Positions 1 to 5,933 of a DNA stretch of 5,933 nt are shown here, piece by piece. Every line of letters begins with the position of its first letter. The stretch's first letter is position 1. The notes under the pieces were generated by a model. That model was not told the origin of the DNA. It was given only the letters and a program-made list of their open reading frames with translations, and did not search any database. A program made the position numbers and the translations under genes. Source of the DNA: Rhodocyclales bacterium (GTDB taxonomy: Bacteria; Pseudomonadota; Gammaproteobacteria; Burkholderiales; Rhodocyclaceae); the NCBI GenBank assembly GCA_021413665.1, contig JAIOPW010000238.1, positions 1 through 5,933 of the forward strand, in the 5' to 3' direction.

Positions 1-472
1 CGCTGGCCGGCATGATGATTTCCGGGTAGCTGCGAAGGATCGCAAAGCTGTTGGACACGGCCTTGAGCTGCAGGGCGATGTAGGGGATCACGCCCACCAC
101 CGCGATCACCGTGACCAAGCCGCCGAGCAACTGGCTCTTGCCGTAGCGCGAGGCGACGAAGTCGGCGATCGAGGTGATGCGGTTCGCCTTGGCGACGCGG
201 ATCATCTTGTGCAGGATGAATCCGGCCAGGGCGAACAGCAGCGTCGGCCCCAGGTAGATCGGCAGGAAGCCGATGCCGCTGGCCGCGGCGCGACCGACGC
301 TGCCGTAAAAGGTCCAGGTCGTGCAGTACACACCGAGCGACAGCGCATACACCACCGGACTGGCAATCAGCGAGCGCCCGGTGTCGGCTCGCCGGTCCGC
401 GTACCAGGCGATACCGAACAGGACGCCGAGATACAGGAAGGAGGCGAGAACGATTACCCAGCCTTGCAGCAT
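1..472 (-). CDS. CrbS/CbrA-type SLC5 transporter-sensor histidine kinase, N-terminal part
   Basis: Only the first 157 residues are visible, because the gene runs off the left edge. The start is the ATG at 472-470, beginning MLQGWVIVLASFLYLG. About four hydrophobic segments can be seen, near residues 4-24, 38-58, 68-91 and 114-137. The stretches VYCTTWTFYGSVG, GFLPIYLGPTLL and RITSIADFVASRYGKS are typical of the sodium:solute symporter (SLC5) domain at the front of CbrA and CrbS sensor kinases, rather than of plain PutP or ActP permeases. In that family the transporter domain is followed by STAC, PAS, histidine kinase and often receiver domains, but none of these is in the window. CrbS with its partner CrbR is known to switch on acs, and here the gene lies just downstream of acs. 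A preceding small membrane ORF ends one base before this start. A stand-alone SLC5 permease cannot be excluded from the fragment alone. Confidence 0.82.
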   Translation of the reverse strand, partial: MLQGWVIVLASFLYLGVLFGIAWYADRRADTGRSLIASPVVYALSLGVYCTTWTFYGSVGRAAASGIGFLPIYLGPTLLFALAGFILHKMIRVAKANRITSIADFVASRYGKSQLLGGLVTVIAVVGVIPYIALQLKAVSNSFAILRSYPEIIMPAS

Positions 473-473
473 G

Positions 474-674
474 TCAGTCGTGCCGCCCTTCCACTACCTG
501 GGCCATCAGGACGATGAGTGCCAGCCATGAACCCATCAGCCATGCATACAGCGGCGGCAAGCCGAAAAAGTCGCCGCCGCGGTTGAACACCGAGAGCAAT
601 GGATAGTTGAAAAAGAAGCAGCCGAGCAGGAACAGGAATGCCAGGCGTTGCGCAACGAGTCGCGAGCGAATCAT
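474..674 (-). CDS. Small two-helix membrane protein coupled to the sensor gene (CbrX-like)
   Basis: This is a 66-residue protein beginning MIRSRLVAQRLAFLF. The start at 674 is chosen because GGAGG lies seven bases upstream on the minus strand; a longer version from 731 lacks such a site. Two hydrophobic stretches, roughly residues 10-30 and 41-61, flank a short FNRGGDFFGLPP turn, and the tail VVEGRHD is charged, so a two-helix inner-membrane hairpin is likely. The stop TGA (476-474) is separated by one base from the ATG of the SLC5 sensor gene, an arrangement expected for translational coupling. Small proteins with an F-N-Y-P-L-L...F-G-x-P pattern commonly precede CrbS/CbrA genes. In Pseudomonas putida, cbrX before cbrA is reported to be translationally coupled to it. 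The biochemical role is unknown, and assisting or gating the sensor is only an inference. Confidence 0.82.
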   Translation of the reverse strand: MIRSRLVAQRLAFLFLLGCFFFNYPLLSVFNRGGDFFGLPPLYAWLMGSWLALIVLMAQVVEGRHD

Positions 675-787
675 GGCCTTACCTCCATCGAAGACAGCTT
701 CCAACTGGCATGGTACCTCGCCTCCAGCCAATTGGGAGGACCGGATCCAGCGAGGAAATGCCGTCGCTGCGCGGAGGTCGGCGACAC

Positions 788-820
788 AAAAAAGGCGCCC
801 GTCTTGCGAGGGGCGCCTTT
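788..820 (-). terminator. Rho-independent terminator of acs
   Basis: Read on the minus strand, AAAGGCGCCC (820-811) and GGGCGCCTTT (800-791) form a perfect 10-bp GC-rich stem with a 10-base loop. The stem runs into six T residues (793-788). It begins 18 bases after the acs stop codon and lies before the small membrane protein gene, so it should end acs transcripts and separate them from the sensor gene pair. Confidence 0.9.
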
Positions 821-837
821 CAGTCTCATGCCAGGGC

Positions 838-2820
838 TTACGCGTTCTGTTTCAGCTGATCCAGAATATGCGGATTCTCCAGCGTCGACACGTCCTGGGT
901 GATCTCCTCGCCCTTGGCCAGGCTGCGCAACAGGCGCCGCATGATCTTGCCGGAACGCGTCTTGGGCAGGTTCTCGCCGAAGCGGATGTCCTTGGGCTTG
1001 GCGATCGGGCCGATTTCCTTGCCGACCCAGTTGCGCAGTTCGGCGGCGATTTTCTTCGCCTCTTCCGCCGACGGACGCGACTGCTTGAGCACCACGAAGG
1101 CGCAGATCGCCTCGCCGGTCAGGTCATCGGGACGGCCGACCACGGCGGCTTCCGCCACCAGCGGGTTGGACACCAGCGCCGACTCGATTTCCATCGTGCC
1201 CATGCGGTGGCCGGAGACGTTCAGCACGTCGTCGATGCGGCCCATGATGGTGAAGTAGCCGGTCTTGGCATCGCGCATCGCGCCGTCGCCGGCCAGATAC
1301 AGGTTGCCGCCGAAATCCGCCGGGAAGTAGGACTGCTTGTAGCGCTCGGGATCGCCCTAAATGGTGCGGATCCGGGCCGGCCAGGGTTTCTTGACGACGA
1401 GGAAGCCGCCCTTGCCCCACTCCACGTCATTGCCGGTCTCATCGACGATGGCCGCCGCGATGCCCGGGAACGGCAGCGTGCACGAACCCGGCACCAGCGG
1501 CGTCACGCCCGGCAGCGGAGTGATCATGTGGCCGCCGGTCTCGGTCTGCCAGAAGGTATCCACGATCGGGCAGCGCGCGCCGCCGACATTGTTGTAGTAC
1601 CACATCCAGGCTTCCGGATTGATCGGCTCGCCCACCGAGCCGAGGATGCGCAGCGAGGTCAGGTCGTAGTTCTTCGGATGCGTCGTCGGCGCGTTCTCGC
1701 CGGACTTGATCAGCGAGCGGATCGCCGTCGGTGCGGTGTAGAAAACCGTAACCTTGTGGGCCTGGATGGTCTTCCAGAAACGCCCGGCATCCGGGTAGGT
1801 CGGCACGCCTTCGAACACGATCTCGGTGGCGCCGCAGGCCAGCGGGCCGTAGGTGATGTAGGTGTGGCCGGTAACCCAGCCGATGTTGGCCGTGCACCAG
1901 AAGACATCGTCGGGCTTGATGTCGAAGGTCCACTTCATGGTCAGGATCGCGTGCAGCAGGTAGCCGCCGGAGCTGTGCTGGACGCCCTTCGGCTTGCCGG
2001 TCGAACCGGAGGTGTAGAGCAGGAACAGCGGATGCTCGGCATCGACCCACTCGGGTTCGCAGACGTCGGACTGGCCGGCGCAGGCGTCGTCCCACCAGAT
2101 GTCGCGGCCGGCCACCATGTTGCAGGCGCCGCCGGTGCGCTTGAAGACGATGACCGACTTGATCGACTCGCAACCGCCCATGGCGATGCCGTCGTCGACC
2201 GCGGGCTTCAGTGGAATGTTCTTGCCGCCGCGGCACTGCTCGTCGGAGGTGATGACGGCAACGGCGCCGGCATCCTGGATGCGCTCCTGTACGCTCTTGG
2301 CGGAGAAACCGCCGAACACCACCGAGTGGATGGCGCCGATGCGGGCACAGGCCTGCATCGCGATAACACCTTCGACCGACATCGGCATGTAGATCAGGAC
2401 GCGATCGCCCTTCTTGATGCCCTGCGCCTTCAGCGCATTGGCGAACCTGGCGACGCGCGCCAGCAGTTCCTTGTAGGTGACCTTGGATACCTGGCCGCCG
2501 TCCGCCTCAAAAATGATGGCGACCTTGTCACCGAGGCCGGCTTCGATGTTGCGATCGAGGCAGTTGTAGGAAACGTTCAGCTTGCCATCGGCAAACCATT
2601 GGTAGAAAGGGGCATTGGAGTCGTCCAGCGACTTGGTGAAGGGCTGCTTCCAGGTCACGTGCTCCCGCGCAAGACGCGCCCAGTAACCGGCGTAGTCCTG
2701 GTCGGCCTCCTTGCACAGCGCCTCGTAGGCCGCCATCCCGGAAATGGTGGCCTTCTTGACCACTGCGTCGGACGGGGGAAATACACGGCTCTCCGTGACA
2801 TTTGATTCGATGCTGGACAT
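838..2820 (-). pseudogene. acs: Acetyl-CoA synthetase (AMP-forming) interrupted by an in-frame amber codon
   Basis: The enzyme activates acetate with ATP to acetyl-AMP and then forms acetyl-CoA in the cytoplasm. The frame encodes 660 positions, a normal Acs length. The start at 2820 (MSSIESNVTESRVF) is preceded by AGAGGAG with an 8-base spacer; an ATG at 2853 is in frame but less likely. Visible family features are the CoA-binding EQCRGGK around residues 195-200, the ATP-binding TSGSTGKPKG at 270-279, the acetate-pocket tryptophan in FWQTETGG near 424, AGDGAMRD near 510-517, the hinge GRIDDVLNVSGHR from about 527, and PKTRSGK with the lysine acetylated in known Acs at 625. Codon 488 is TAG (1359-1357), inside RTI-stop-GDPERY. 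The open part 1357-2820 gives a 487-residue N-terminal fragment. The first ATG after the stop is at 1278, giving a 146-residue C-terminal piece with no convincing translation signal. No frameshift or second lesion is visible, so the damage is recent, an assembly or base-call error, or readthrough occurs. Confidence 0.9.
1357..1359 (-). other. In-frame TAG within acs
   Basis: The plus strand reads cta at 1357-1359, giving TAG on the coding strand between ATT (Ile487) and GGC (Gly489). Acs proteins normally carry an aromatic residue here, before the G-D-x-E-R motif. TGG (Trp) would need only one transition, at 1358. The codon falls before the ribose-contacting Asp and before the hinge, so a terminated product would lack the whole C-terminal domain and the acetylatable lysine. 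Confidence 0.93.
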
Positions 2821-2844
2821 TGACACCACTCCTCTCGCATGTAA

Positions 2845-2859
2845 CCGGATCAAATCCGG
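2845..2859. repeat. Inverted repeat CCGGAT-CAA-ATCCGG before acs
   Basis: Perfect 6-bp arms are separated by three bases, centred about 32 bases upstream of the acs start codon. It could be an operator for a dimeric regulator, overlapping the alternative acs -10 at 2854-2849. If transcription starts further upstream, it could instead be a short hairpin in the acs leader. The repeat is seen directly; its function is not known. Confidence 0.55.
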
Positions 2860-2943
2860 ATGAAAAGAACTTCCGTCAATCTGGCCGAAACCACTGCCAG
2901 GCGGACAATTCGCGTATTCGCCGATGGAATAAACCGCTGCTGC

Positions 2944-2959
2944 CGGCAGGCATGTTGCC
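2944..2959 (+). promoter_or_regulatory. Possible sigma-54 (-24/-12) promoter for the UPF0114-fumarase operon
   Basis: The sequence CGGCAGG-CATG-TTGCC resembles the sigma-54 consensus TGGCACG-N4-TTGCW. The key GG (2945-2946) and GC (2957-2958) are exactly ten bases apart. Mismatches are C for T at the first base, G for C in the -24 box, and C for W at the end. Transcription would begin near 2970, giving a leader of about 120 bases. The match overlaps the inverted repeat completely, so the two explanations compete. Confidence 0.25.
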
Positions 2960-2964
2960 TGTCG
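2944..2964. repeat. Inverted repeat CAGGCA-TGT-TGCCTG with extended arms
   Basis: Perfect 6-bp arms (2947-2952 and 2956-2961) are separated by three bases. The symmetry extends to 9-bp arms with one mismatch (2946 against 2962). It lies near the middle of the divergent intergenic region, a suitable place for an operator acting on both promoters. It is seen directly; no binding protein can be named. Confidence 0.55.
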
Positions 2965-3092
2965 CTGTTGTTGATTTTAAGTGCTTACCAATTAAAGCGA
3001 AAGAGCCTTACATGCGACTTACGCTGCCGCAAGGCCTCGGACCCCGGCTCCTGGGGTAATATTGTTGCCCCGCACCACCGCCGCTGCCCGCC

Positions 3093-3620
3093 ATGAACAA
3101 AATCATCAAGCCAATGGAGTATTTCATCTTCTGGAGCCGCTGGCTGCAGGCGCCCCTGTATCTGGGACTGATCGTCGCCCAGGGCGTCTACGTGTACCAG
3201 TTCATGCACGAACTGGCGCTGCTGGTGACCAAGGCCGGCAGCCTCACCGAGAACGAGGTCATGCTGATCGTCCTCGGCCTGATCGACGTGGTCATGATCG
3301 CCAACCTGCTGATCATGGTCATCATCGGCGGCTACGAAACCTTCGTCTCGCGGCTCGACCTCGAAGGCCACCCCGACCAGCCGGAATGGCTCTCTCACGT
3401 CAATGCCGGCGTGCTCAAGGTCAAGCTGGCGGTCGCCCTGATCAGCATTTCCTCGATCCACCTGCTGCGCACCTTCATCAACGCCGGGCATACCGAAGAC
3501 CGCGTCATCGTGGCCCAGATAGCCATCCACGCATCCTTCCTCGTATCGGCCATCGCCATCGCCTACACCGACAAGATCATGATGCAGACCCTGACCGTCG
3601 GCCACGCGGCCAAACACTGA
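3093..3620 (+). CDS. UPF0114 (YqhA/TIGR00645) family inner-membrane protein
   Basis: This 175-residue membrane protein belongs to the UPF0114 family, slightly longer than E. coli YqhA (about 164). Four hydrophobic segments are visible, near residues 17-38, 56-79, 108-128 and 138-158. Family signatures include SRWLQAPLYLGL near the N-terminus, GGYETFVSRLD at 79-89, and ISSIHLLRTF at 119-128. The ATG at 3093 fits the family start, although no good Shine-Dalgarno sequence precedes it. It is the first gene of a probable three-gene plus-strand unit, and its TGA is 17 bases before the fumarase start. The molecular function of the family is not established. Its position before fumarase suggests co-expression but does not prove a shared role. 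Confidence 0.92.
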   Translation: MNKIIKPMEYFIFWSRWLQAPLYLGLIVAQGVYVYQFMHELALLVTKAGSLTENEVMLIVLGLIDVVMIANLLIMVIIGGYETFVSRLDLEGHPDQPEWLSHVNAGVLKVKLAVALISISSIHLLRTFINAGHTEDRVIVAQIAIHASFLVSAIAIAYTDKIMMQTLTVGHAAKH

Positions 3621-3637
3621 TCCGCAACGGAGCCGCC

Positions 3638-5158
3638 ATGACCACCATCCGCCAGGACGATTTCATCCAGTCCGTCGCCGACGCCTTCCAGTTCATCAGC
3701 TACTACCATCCGCTCGACTACATCACGGCGCTGGGTGCGGCTTACGAGCGCGAAGAGTCGCCCGCGGCGAAGGACGCCATCGCCCAGATCCTGACCAACA
3801 GCCGCATGTCGGCCGAAGGCCACCGCCCGATCTGCCAGGACACGGGGATCGCGCTGGTATTCCTCAAGGTCGGCATGCAAGTGCAGTGGGATGCCACGCT
3901 CTCGGTGCAGCAGATGGTCGATGAAGGCGTGCGCCGCGCCTACGGCAACGCCGAGAATCCGTTGCGCGCCTCGGTGCTGGCCGACCCGGCCGGCGCTCGA
4001 AAGAACACCCGGGACAACACCCCGGCCGTGGTGCATTACGAAATCGTCCCCGGCCATCACGTCGAAGTCATCTGCGCCGCCAAGGGTGGCGGCTCGGAAG
4101 CGAAAGCCAAGTTCGCCATGCTCAATCCCTCCGACGACCTGGTCGAATGGATCCTCAAAACGGTGCCGACCATGGGCGCCGGCTGGTGCCCGCCCGGCAT
4201 CCTGGGAGTCGGCATCGGCGGCACGCCGGAAAAGGCCATGCTGCTGGCCAAGGAAGCCATCATGGCGCCGGTAGACATCCAGGACCTGAAAACCCGTGGC
4301 GCAAAGACTCGTGCGGAACAACTGCGCCTCGAACTCCACGAGAAGATCAATGCCCTGGGCATCGGCGCGCAAGGCCTCGGCGGCCTGACCACGGTGCTCG
4401 ACGTCAAGGTGCTCGACTACCCGACGCATGCCGCCAACCTGCCGGTGGCGCTGATTCCCAACTGCGCCGCGACGCGCCACATCCATTTCGAGCTCGACGG
4501 CTCCGGCCCGGCGAAGCTGCAACCGCCCCGCCTCGAAGACTGGCCCAGGGTAACCTGGCAGCCGAACACCAAGACCTCGACGCGCGTCAACCTCGACACG
4601 CTGACACCCGCCGAAGTTGCCGCCTGGACGCCCGGCCAGACCCTGCTCCTCAACGGCAAGATGCTCACCGGCCGCGATGCCGCGCACAAGCGCATCGCCG
4701 ACATGCTGGCCAAGGGTGAAAAGCTGCCGGTGGATTTCACCAACCGCGTCATCTACTACGTCGGTCCGGTCGACCCGGTGCGCGACGAAGTCATGGGCCC
4801 CGCCGGCCCCACCACCGCTACGCGGATGGACAAATTCACCGAGATGATGCTGGCGCAGACCGGCCTGATTTCCATGATCGGCAAGGCCGAACGGGGGCCG
4901 GCGGCGATCGAGGCCATCAAGAAGCACAAGTCGGCCTACCTGATGGCCGTCGGCGGCGCCGCCTACCTCGTCGCCAAGGCCATCCAGTCGGCCCGGGTGG
5001 TCGGCTTCGCCGACCTCGGCATGGAAGCCATCTACGAGTTCGAGGTGAAGGACATGCCCGTCACCGTCGCCGTCGATTCGCTCGGCACCTCGGTACACGT
5101 CACCGGACCGAAGGAATGGCAGGCGAAGATTGGCAAGATTCCGGTCAAGGTGGCCTGA
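3638..5158 (+). CDS. fumA: Class I fumarate hydratase (iron-sulfur fumarase)
   Basis: The 506-residue enzyme interconverts fumarate and L-malate in the TCA cycle. It is the oxygen-sensitive, [4Fe-4S] class I type, with the N-terminal (Fumerase) and C-terminal (Fumerase_C) parts fused in one chain. The likely cluster ligands are Cys66 in ICQDTG, Cys184 in GWCPPGILG and Cys276 in IPNCAATRH. Other conserved stretches are KGGGSE at 149-154, LNGKMLTGRDAAH at 338-350, GPTTATRMD at 390-398, and IGKAERG at 414-420 with the probable catalytic lysine 416. All expected key residues appear intact. The start ATG at 3638 has CGGAG five bases upstream. An in-frame open stretch reaches back to 3062 inside the UPF0114 gene but does not look like fumarase. 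The 17-base gap from the upstream gene supports co-transcription. Tartrate dehydratase is a relative, but the fused full-length form favours fumarase. Confidence 0.95.
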   Translation: MTTIRQDDFIQSVADAFQFISYYHPLDYITALGAAYEREESPAAKDAIAQILTNSRMSAEGHRPICQDTGIALVFLKVGMQVQWDATLSVQQMVDEGVRRAYGNAENPLRASVLADPAGARKNTRDNTPAVVHYEIVPGHHVEVICAAKGGGSEAKAKFAMLNPSDDLVEWILKTVPTMGAGWCPPGILGVGIGGTPEKAMLLAKEAIMAPVDIQDLKTRGAKTRAEQLRLELHEKINALGIGAQGLGGLTTVLDVKVLDYPTHAANLPVALIPNCAATRHIHFELDGSGPAKLQPPRLEDWPRVTWQPNTKTSTRVNLDTLTPAEVAAWTPGQTLLLNGKMLTGRDAAHKRIADMLAKGEKLPVDFTNRVIYYVGPVDPVRDEVMGPAGPTTATRMDKFTEMMLAQTGLISMIGKAERGPAAIEAIKKHKSAYLMAVGGAAYLVAKAIQSARVVGFADLGMEAIYEFEVKDMPVTVAVDSLGTSVHVTGPKEWQAKIGKIPVKVA

Positions 5159-5191
5159 TTCGCCAACCGCTTCACGAGATACCAACAGCCC

Positions 5192-5933
5192 ATGATCCCT
5201 GCCCGCATAGTCATCCTCGGTGCCGGCTTCGCCGCCCTCACCGCCGTGCGCGAGCTGCGCCGCCGCAGCCCCGACGCCCGCATCACGCTGATCGCGCCCA
5301 AGGCGGAATTCGTCTATCTTCCCAGCCTGATCTGGGTGCCCACCGGCATCCGCCAGGGCAAGGACCTGATCCTTCCGCTGGGCCGCTTCATCAAGGACCA
5401 TGCCGTCGAATTCGTCTCCGGTCGCGTAACCGGACTGGAGGATGGCGGTCGCACCGTGGTCACCGACCAGGGCAAGGTCGCCAACGACGCGCTGATCATT
5501 GCCACCGGCGGCCGCTTCATCAAGAAGTTGCCCGGCATCGAGCACGCCCTGACCCTTTGCGAAGGCTTGGCGTCGGCCGAAGCCATTCGCGATCGCCTCC
5601 AGAAAATGACCAGCGGCCGCATCGCCATGGGCTTCGGCGGCAACCCGAACGAGCCCTCCGCCATGCGCGGCGGCCCGATGTTCGAACTGCTGTTCGGCAT
5701 CGATACGTGGCTGCGCCGGCAAGGGCGGCGGGATAGCGTGGAGCTGACATTCTTCAATGCCGCCGCCGAACCCGGCAAGCGCCTCGGCGAAAAAGCCGTC
5801 AGCGGACTGCTGGCGGAGATGGCGCGGCGACGCATCGACACCCATCTCGGGCACAAGCCACTCGGCTTTTCGGAAAAAGGCGTGGACACCGAGGGCGGCC
5901 ATGTCAATGCCGACCTGATCCTGTTCATGCCGG
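5192..5933 (+). CDS. FAD-dependent pyridine nucleotide-disulfide-type oxidoreductase (SQR/NDH-2-like), 5' part
   Basis: The reading frame is open to the window edge and gives the first 247 residues, beginning MIPARIVILGAGFAALTAV. The opening beta strand and GAGFAA form the FAD-binding Rossmann motif (a GxGxxA variant); ATGG near 104-107 is the second FAD-contact motif of the family. FVYLPSLIWVPTG (40-52) and SAMRGGPMFELLFG (156-169) resemble segments of sulfide:quinone oxidoreductase and flavocytochrome c sulfide dehydrogenase. The piece ends in ADLILFMPG, where another family-typical FAD contact begins. Only one cysteine (Cys123, in LTLCEG) is visible; true sulfide:quinone oxidoreductases need several, some of which would lie beyond the edge. 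The start lies 33 bases after the fumarase stop with only a weak ribosome site. It probably passes electrons to quinone at the membrane, but the donor is unknown. Confidence 0.85.
   Translation, partial: MIPARIVILGAGFAALTAVRELRRRSPDARITLIAPKAEFVYLPSLIWVPTGIRQGKDLILPLGRFIKDHAVEFVSGRVTGLEDGGRTVVTDQGKVANDALIIATGGRFIKKLPGIEHALTLCEGLASAEAIRDRLQKMTSGRIAMGFGGNPNEPSAMRGGPMFELLFGIDTWLRRQGRRDSVELTFFNAAAEPGKRLGEKAVSGLLAEMARRRIDTHLGHKPLGFSEKGVDTEGGHVNADLILFMP

Larger units (their letters stand above)
2821..3092. promoter_or_regulatory. Divergent promoter region between acs and the UPF0114-fumarase operon
   Basis: This 272-bp stretch has no convincing gene and is less GC-rich than its surroundings, especially at 2968-3003. 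It must hold the promoters for both directions. For acs, a minus-strand TAAAAT (2979-2974) is the best -10 match, but it lacks a good -35 box, which would fit an activator-dependent promoter. An alternative is TTGACG (2879-2874) with TTTGAT (2854-2849) at a long 19-base spacing. For the plus strand, TAATAT (3057-3062) sits about 30 bases before the UPF0114 start but has no recognisable -35. Two inverted repeats inside the region are listed separately. All promoter assignments are tentative. Confidence 0.5.

Noticed and set aside
675..787. Promoter for the small membrane protein and sensor genes
   Set aside because: It probably exists between the acs terminator and 674, but I found no -35/-10 or -24/-12 pair with acceptable spacing, so none is annotated.
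838..1278. The 146-residue C-terminal acs piece as an independent gene
   Set aside because: Its ATG at 1278 is an internal methionine of the Acs fold (AGDGAMRD) without a convincing ribosome site, and the piece lacks the first strands around the hinge. It is better read as the tail of the interrupted gene.
1357..1359. Pyrrolysine recoding at the acs TAG
   Set aside because: The position normally holds an aromatic residue, not a special catalytic one. The apparent betaproteobacterial host is not expected to carry the pyrrolysine system, and no local element suggests recoding. One base change from TGG is simpler.
607..2805. A 732-codon open frame on the plus strand, opposite acs
   Set aside because: It lies antisense to a clearly recognisable acetyl-CoA synthetase. 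Its product is a low-complexity-like mix rich in Arg, Gly, Ala, Asp and His, resembles no family, and has no ribosome site. High-GC codon bias in acs explains the lack of stops.
2971..2983. TTGAT as part of an FNR/Anr box
   Set aside because: The second half, ATCAA after four bases, is absent (AGTGC instead).
2984..2993. AATTGGTAAG on the minus strand, like half of a PdhR/FadR-type GntR site
   Set aside because: The other half should read close to ACCAATT after the spacer, but the sequence continues CACTTAA. A half site alone is not enough.
3563..5902. A 779-codon open frame on the minus strand, opposite fumarase and the flavoprotein
   Set aside because: It spans three real plus-strand genes and their gaps, with the same Gly/Ala/Arg/Asp/His-rich shadow composition and no recognisable domain.

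Overview
The window looks like GC-rich betaproteobacterial DNA. Rhodocyclales (Azoarcus, Thauera, Dechloromonas or Accumulibacter type) is my best guess. This rests on the high GC content, the protein sequences, and the pairing of an acetate-activating enzyme with a transporter-like sensor kinase. The lineage is an inference and no rRNA is present to test it. The region is a piece of core carbon metabolism with no mobile elements, tRNAs or CRISPR arrays that I can see.

The left half is on the minus strand and reads right to left. A strong ribosome binding site starts acetyl-CoA synthetase (acs) at 2820. The acs frame runs to 838 but is interrupted at codon 488 by a single in-frame TAG (1357-1359). 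A clean rho-independent terminator (788-820) follows. Next comes a 66-residue two-helix membrane protein (474-674) whose stop lies one base before the start of a large SLC5-type protein. Only the first 157 residues of that protein are inside the window (1-472). They look like the transporter domain of CrbS/CbrA-type sensor histidine kinases. The CrbS/CrbR system is known to control acs in Vibrio and Pseudomonas, so the acetate enzyme and its probable regulator sit side by side.

The right half is on the plus strand. Three genes lie close together: a UPF0114 (YqhA/TIGR00645) four-helix membrane protein (3093-3620), a class I iron-sulfur fumarase (3638-5158), and the first 247 residues of an FAD-dependent oxidoreductase related to sulfide:quinone oxidoreductase or type II NADH dehydrogenase (5192 to the window edge). 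The short spacing suggests an operon.

A 272-bp divergent intergenic region (2821-3092) separates the two halves. It carries two 6-3-6 inverted repeats, one of which also fits a GG-N10-GC sigma-54 pattern. The sequence suggests a locus coupling acetate activation and its sensing to TCA-cycle fumarate metabolism. The items most worth a second look are the amber codon in acs and the coupled small-membrane-protein/sensor pair. I did not find a convincing undescribed system.
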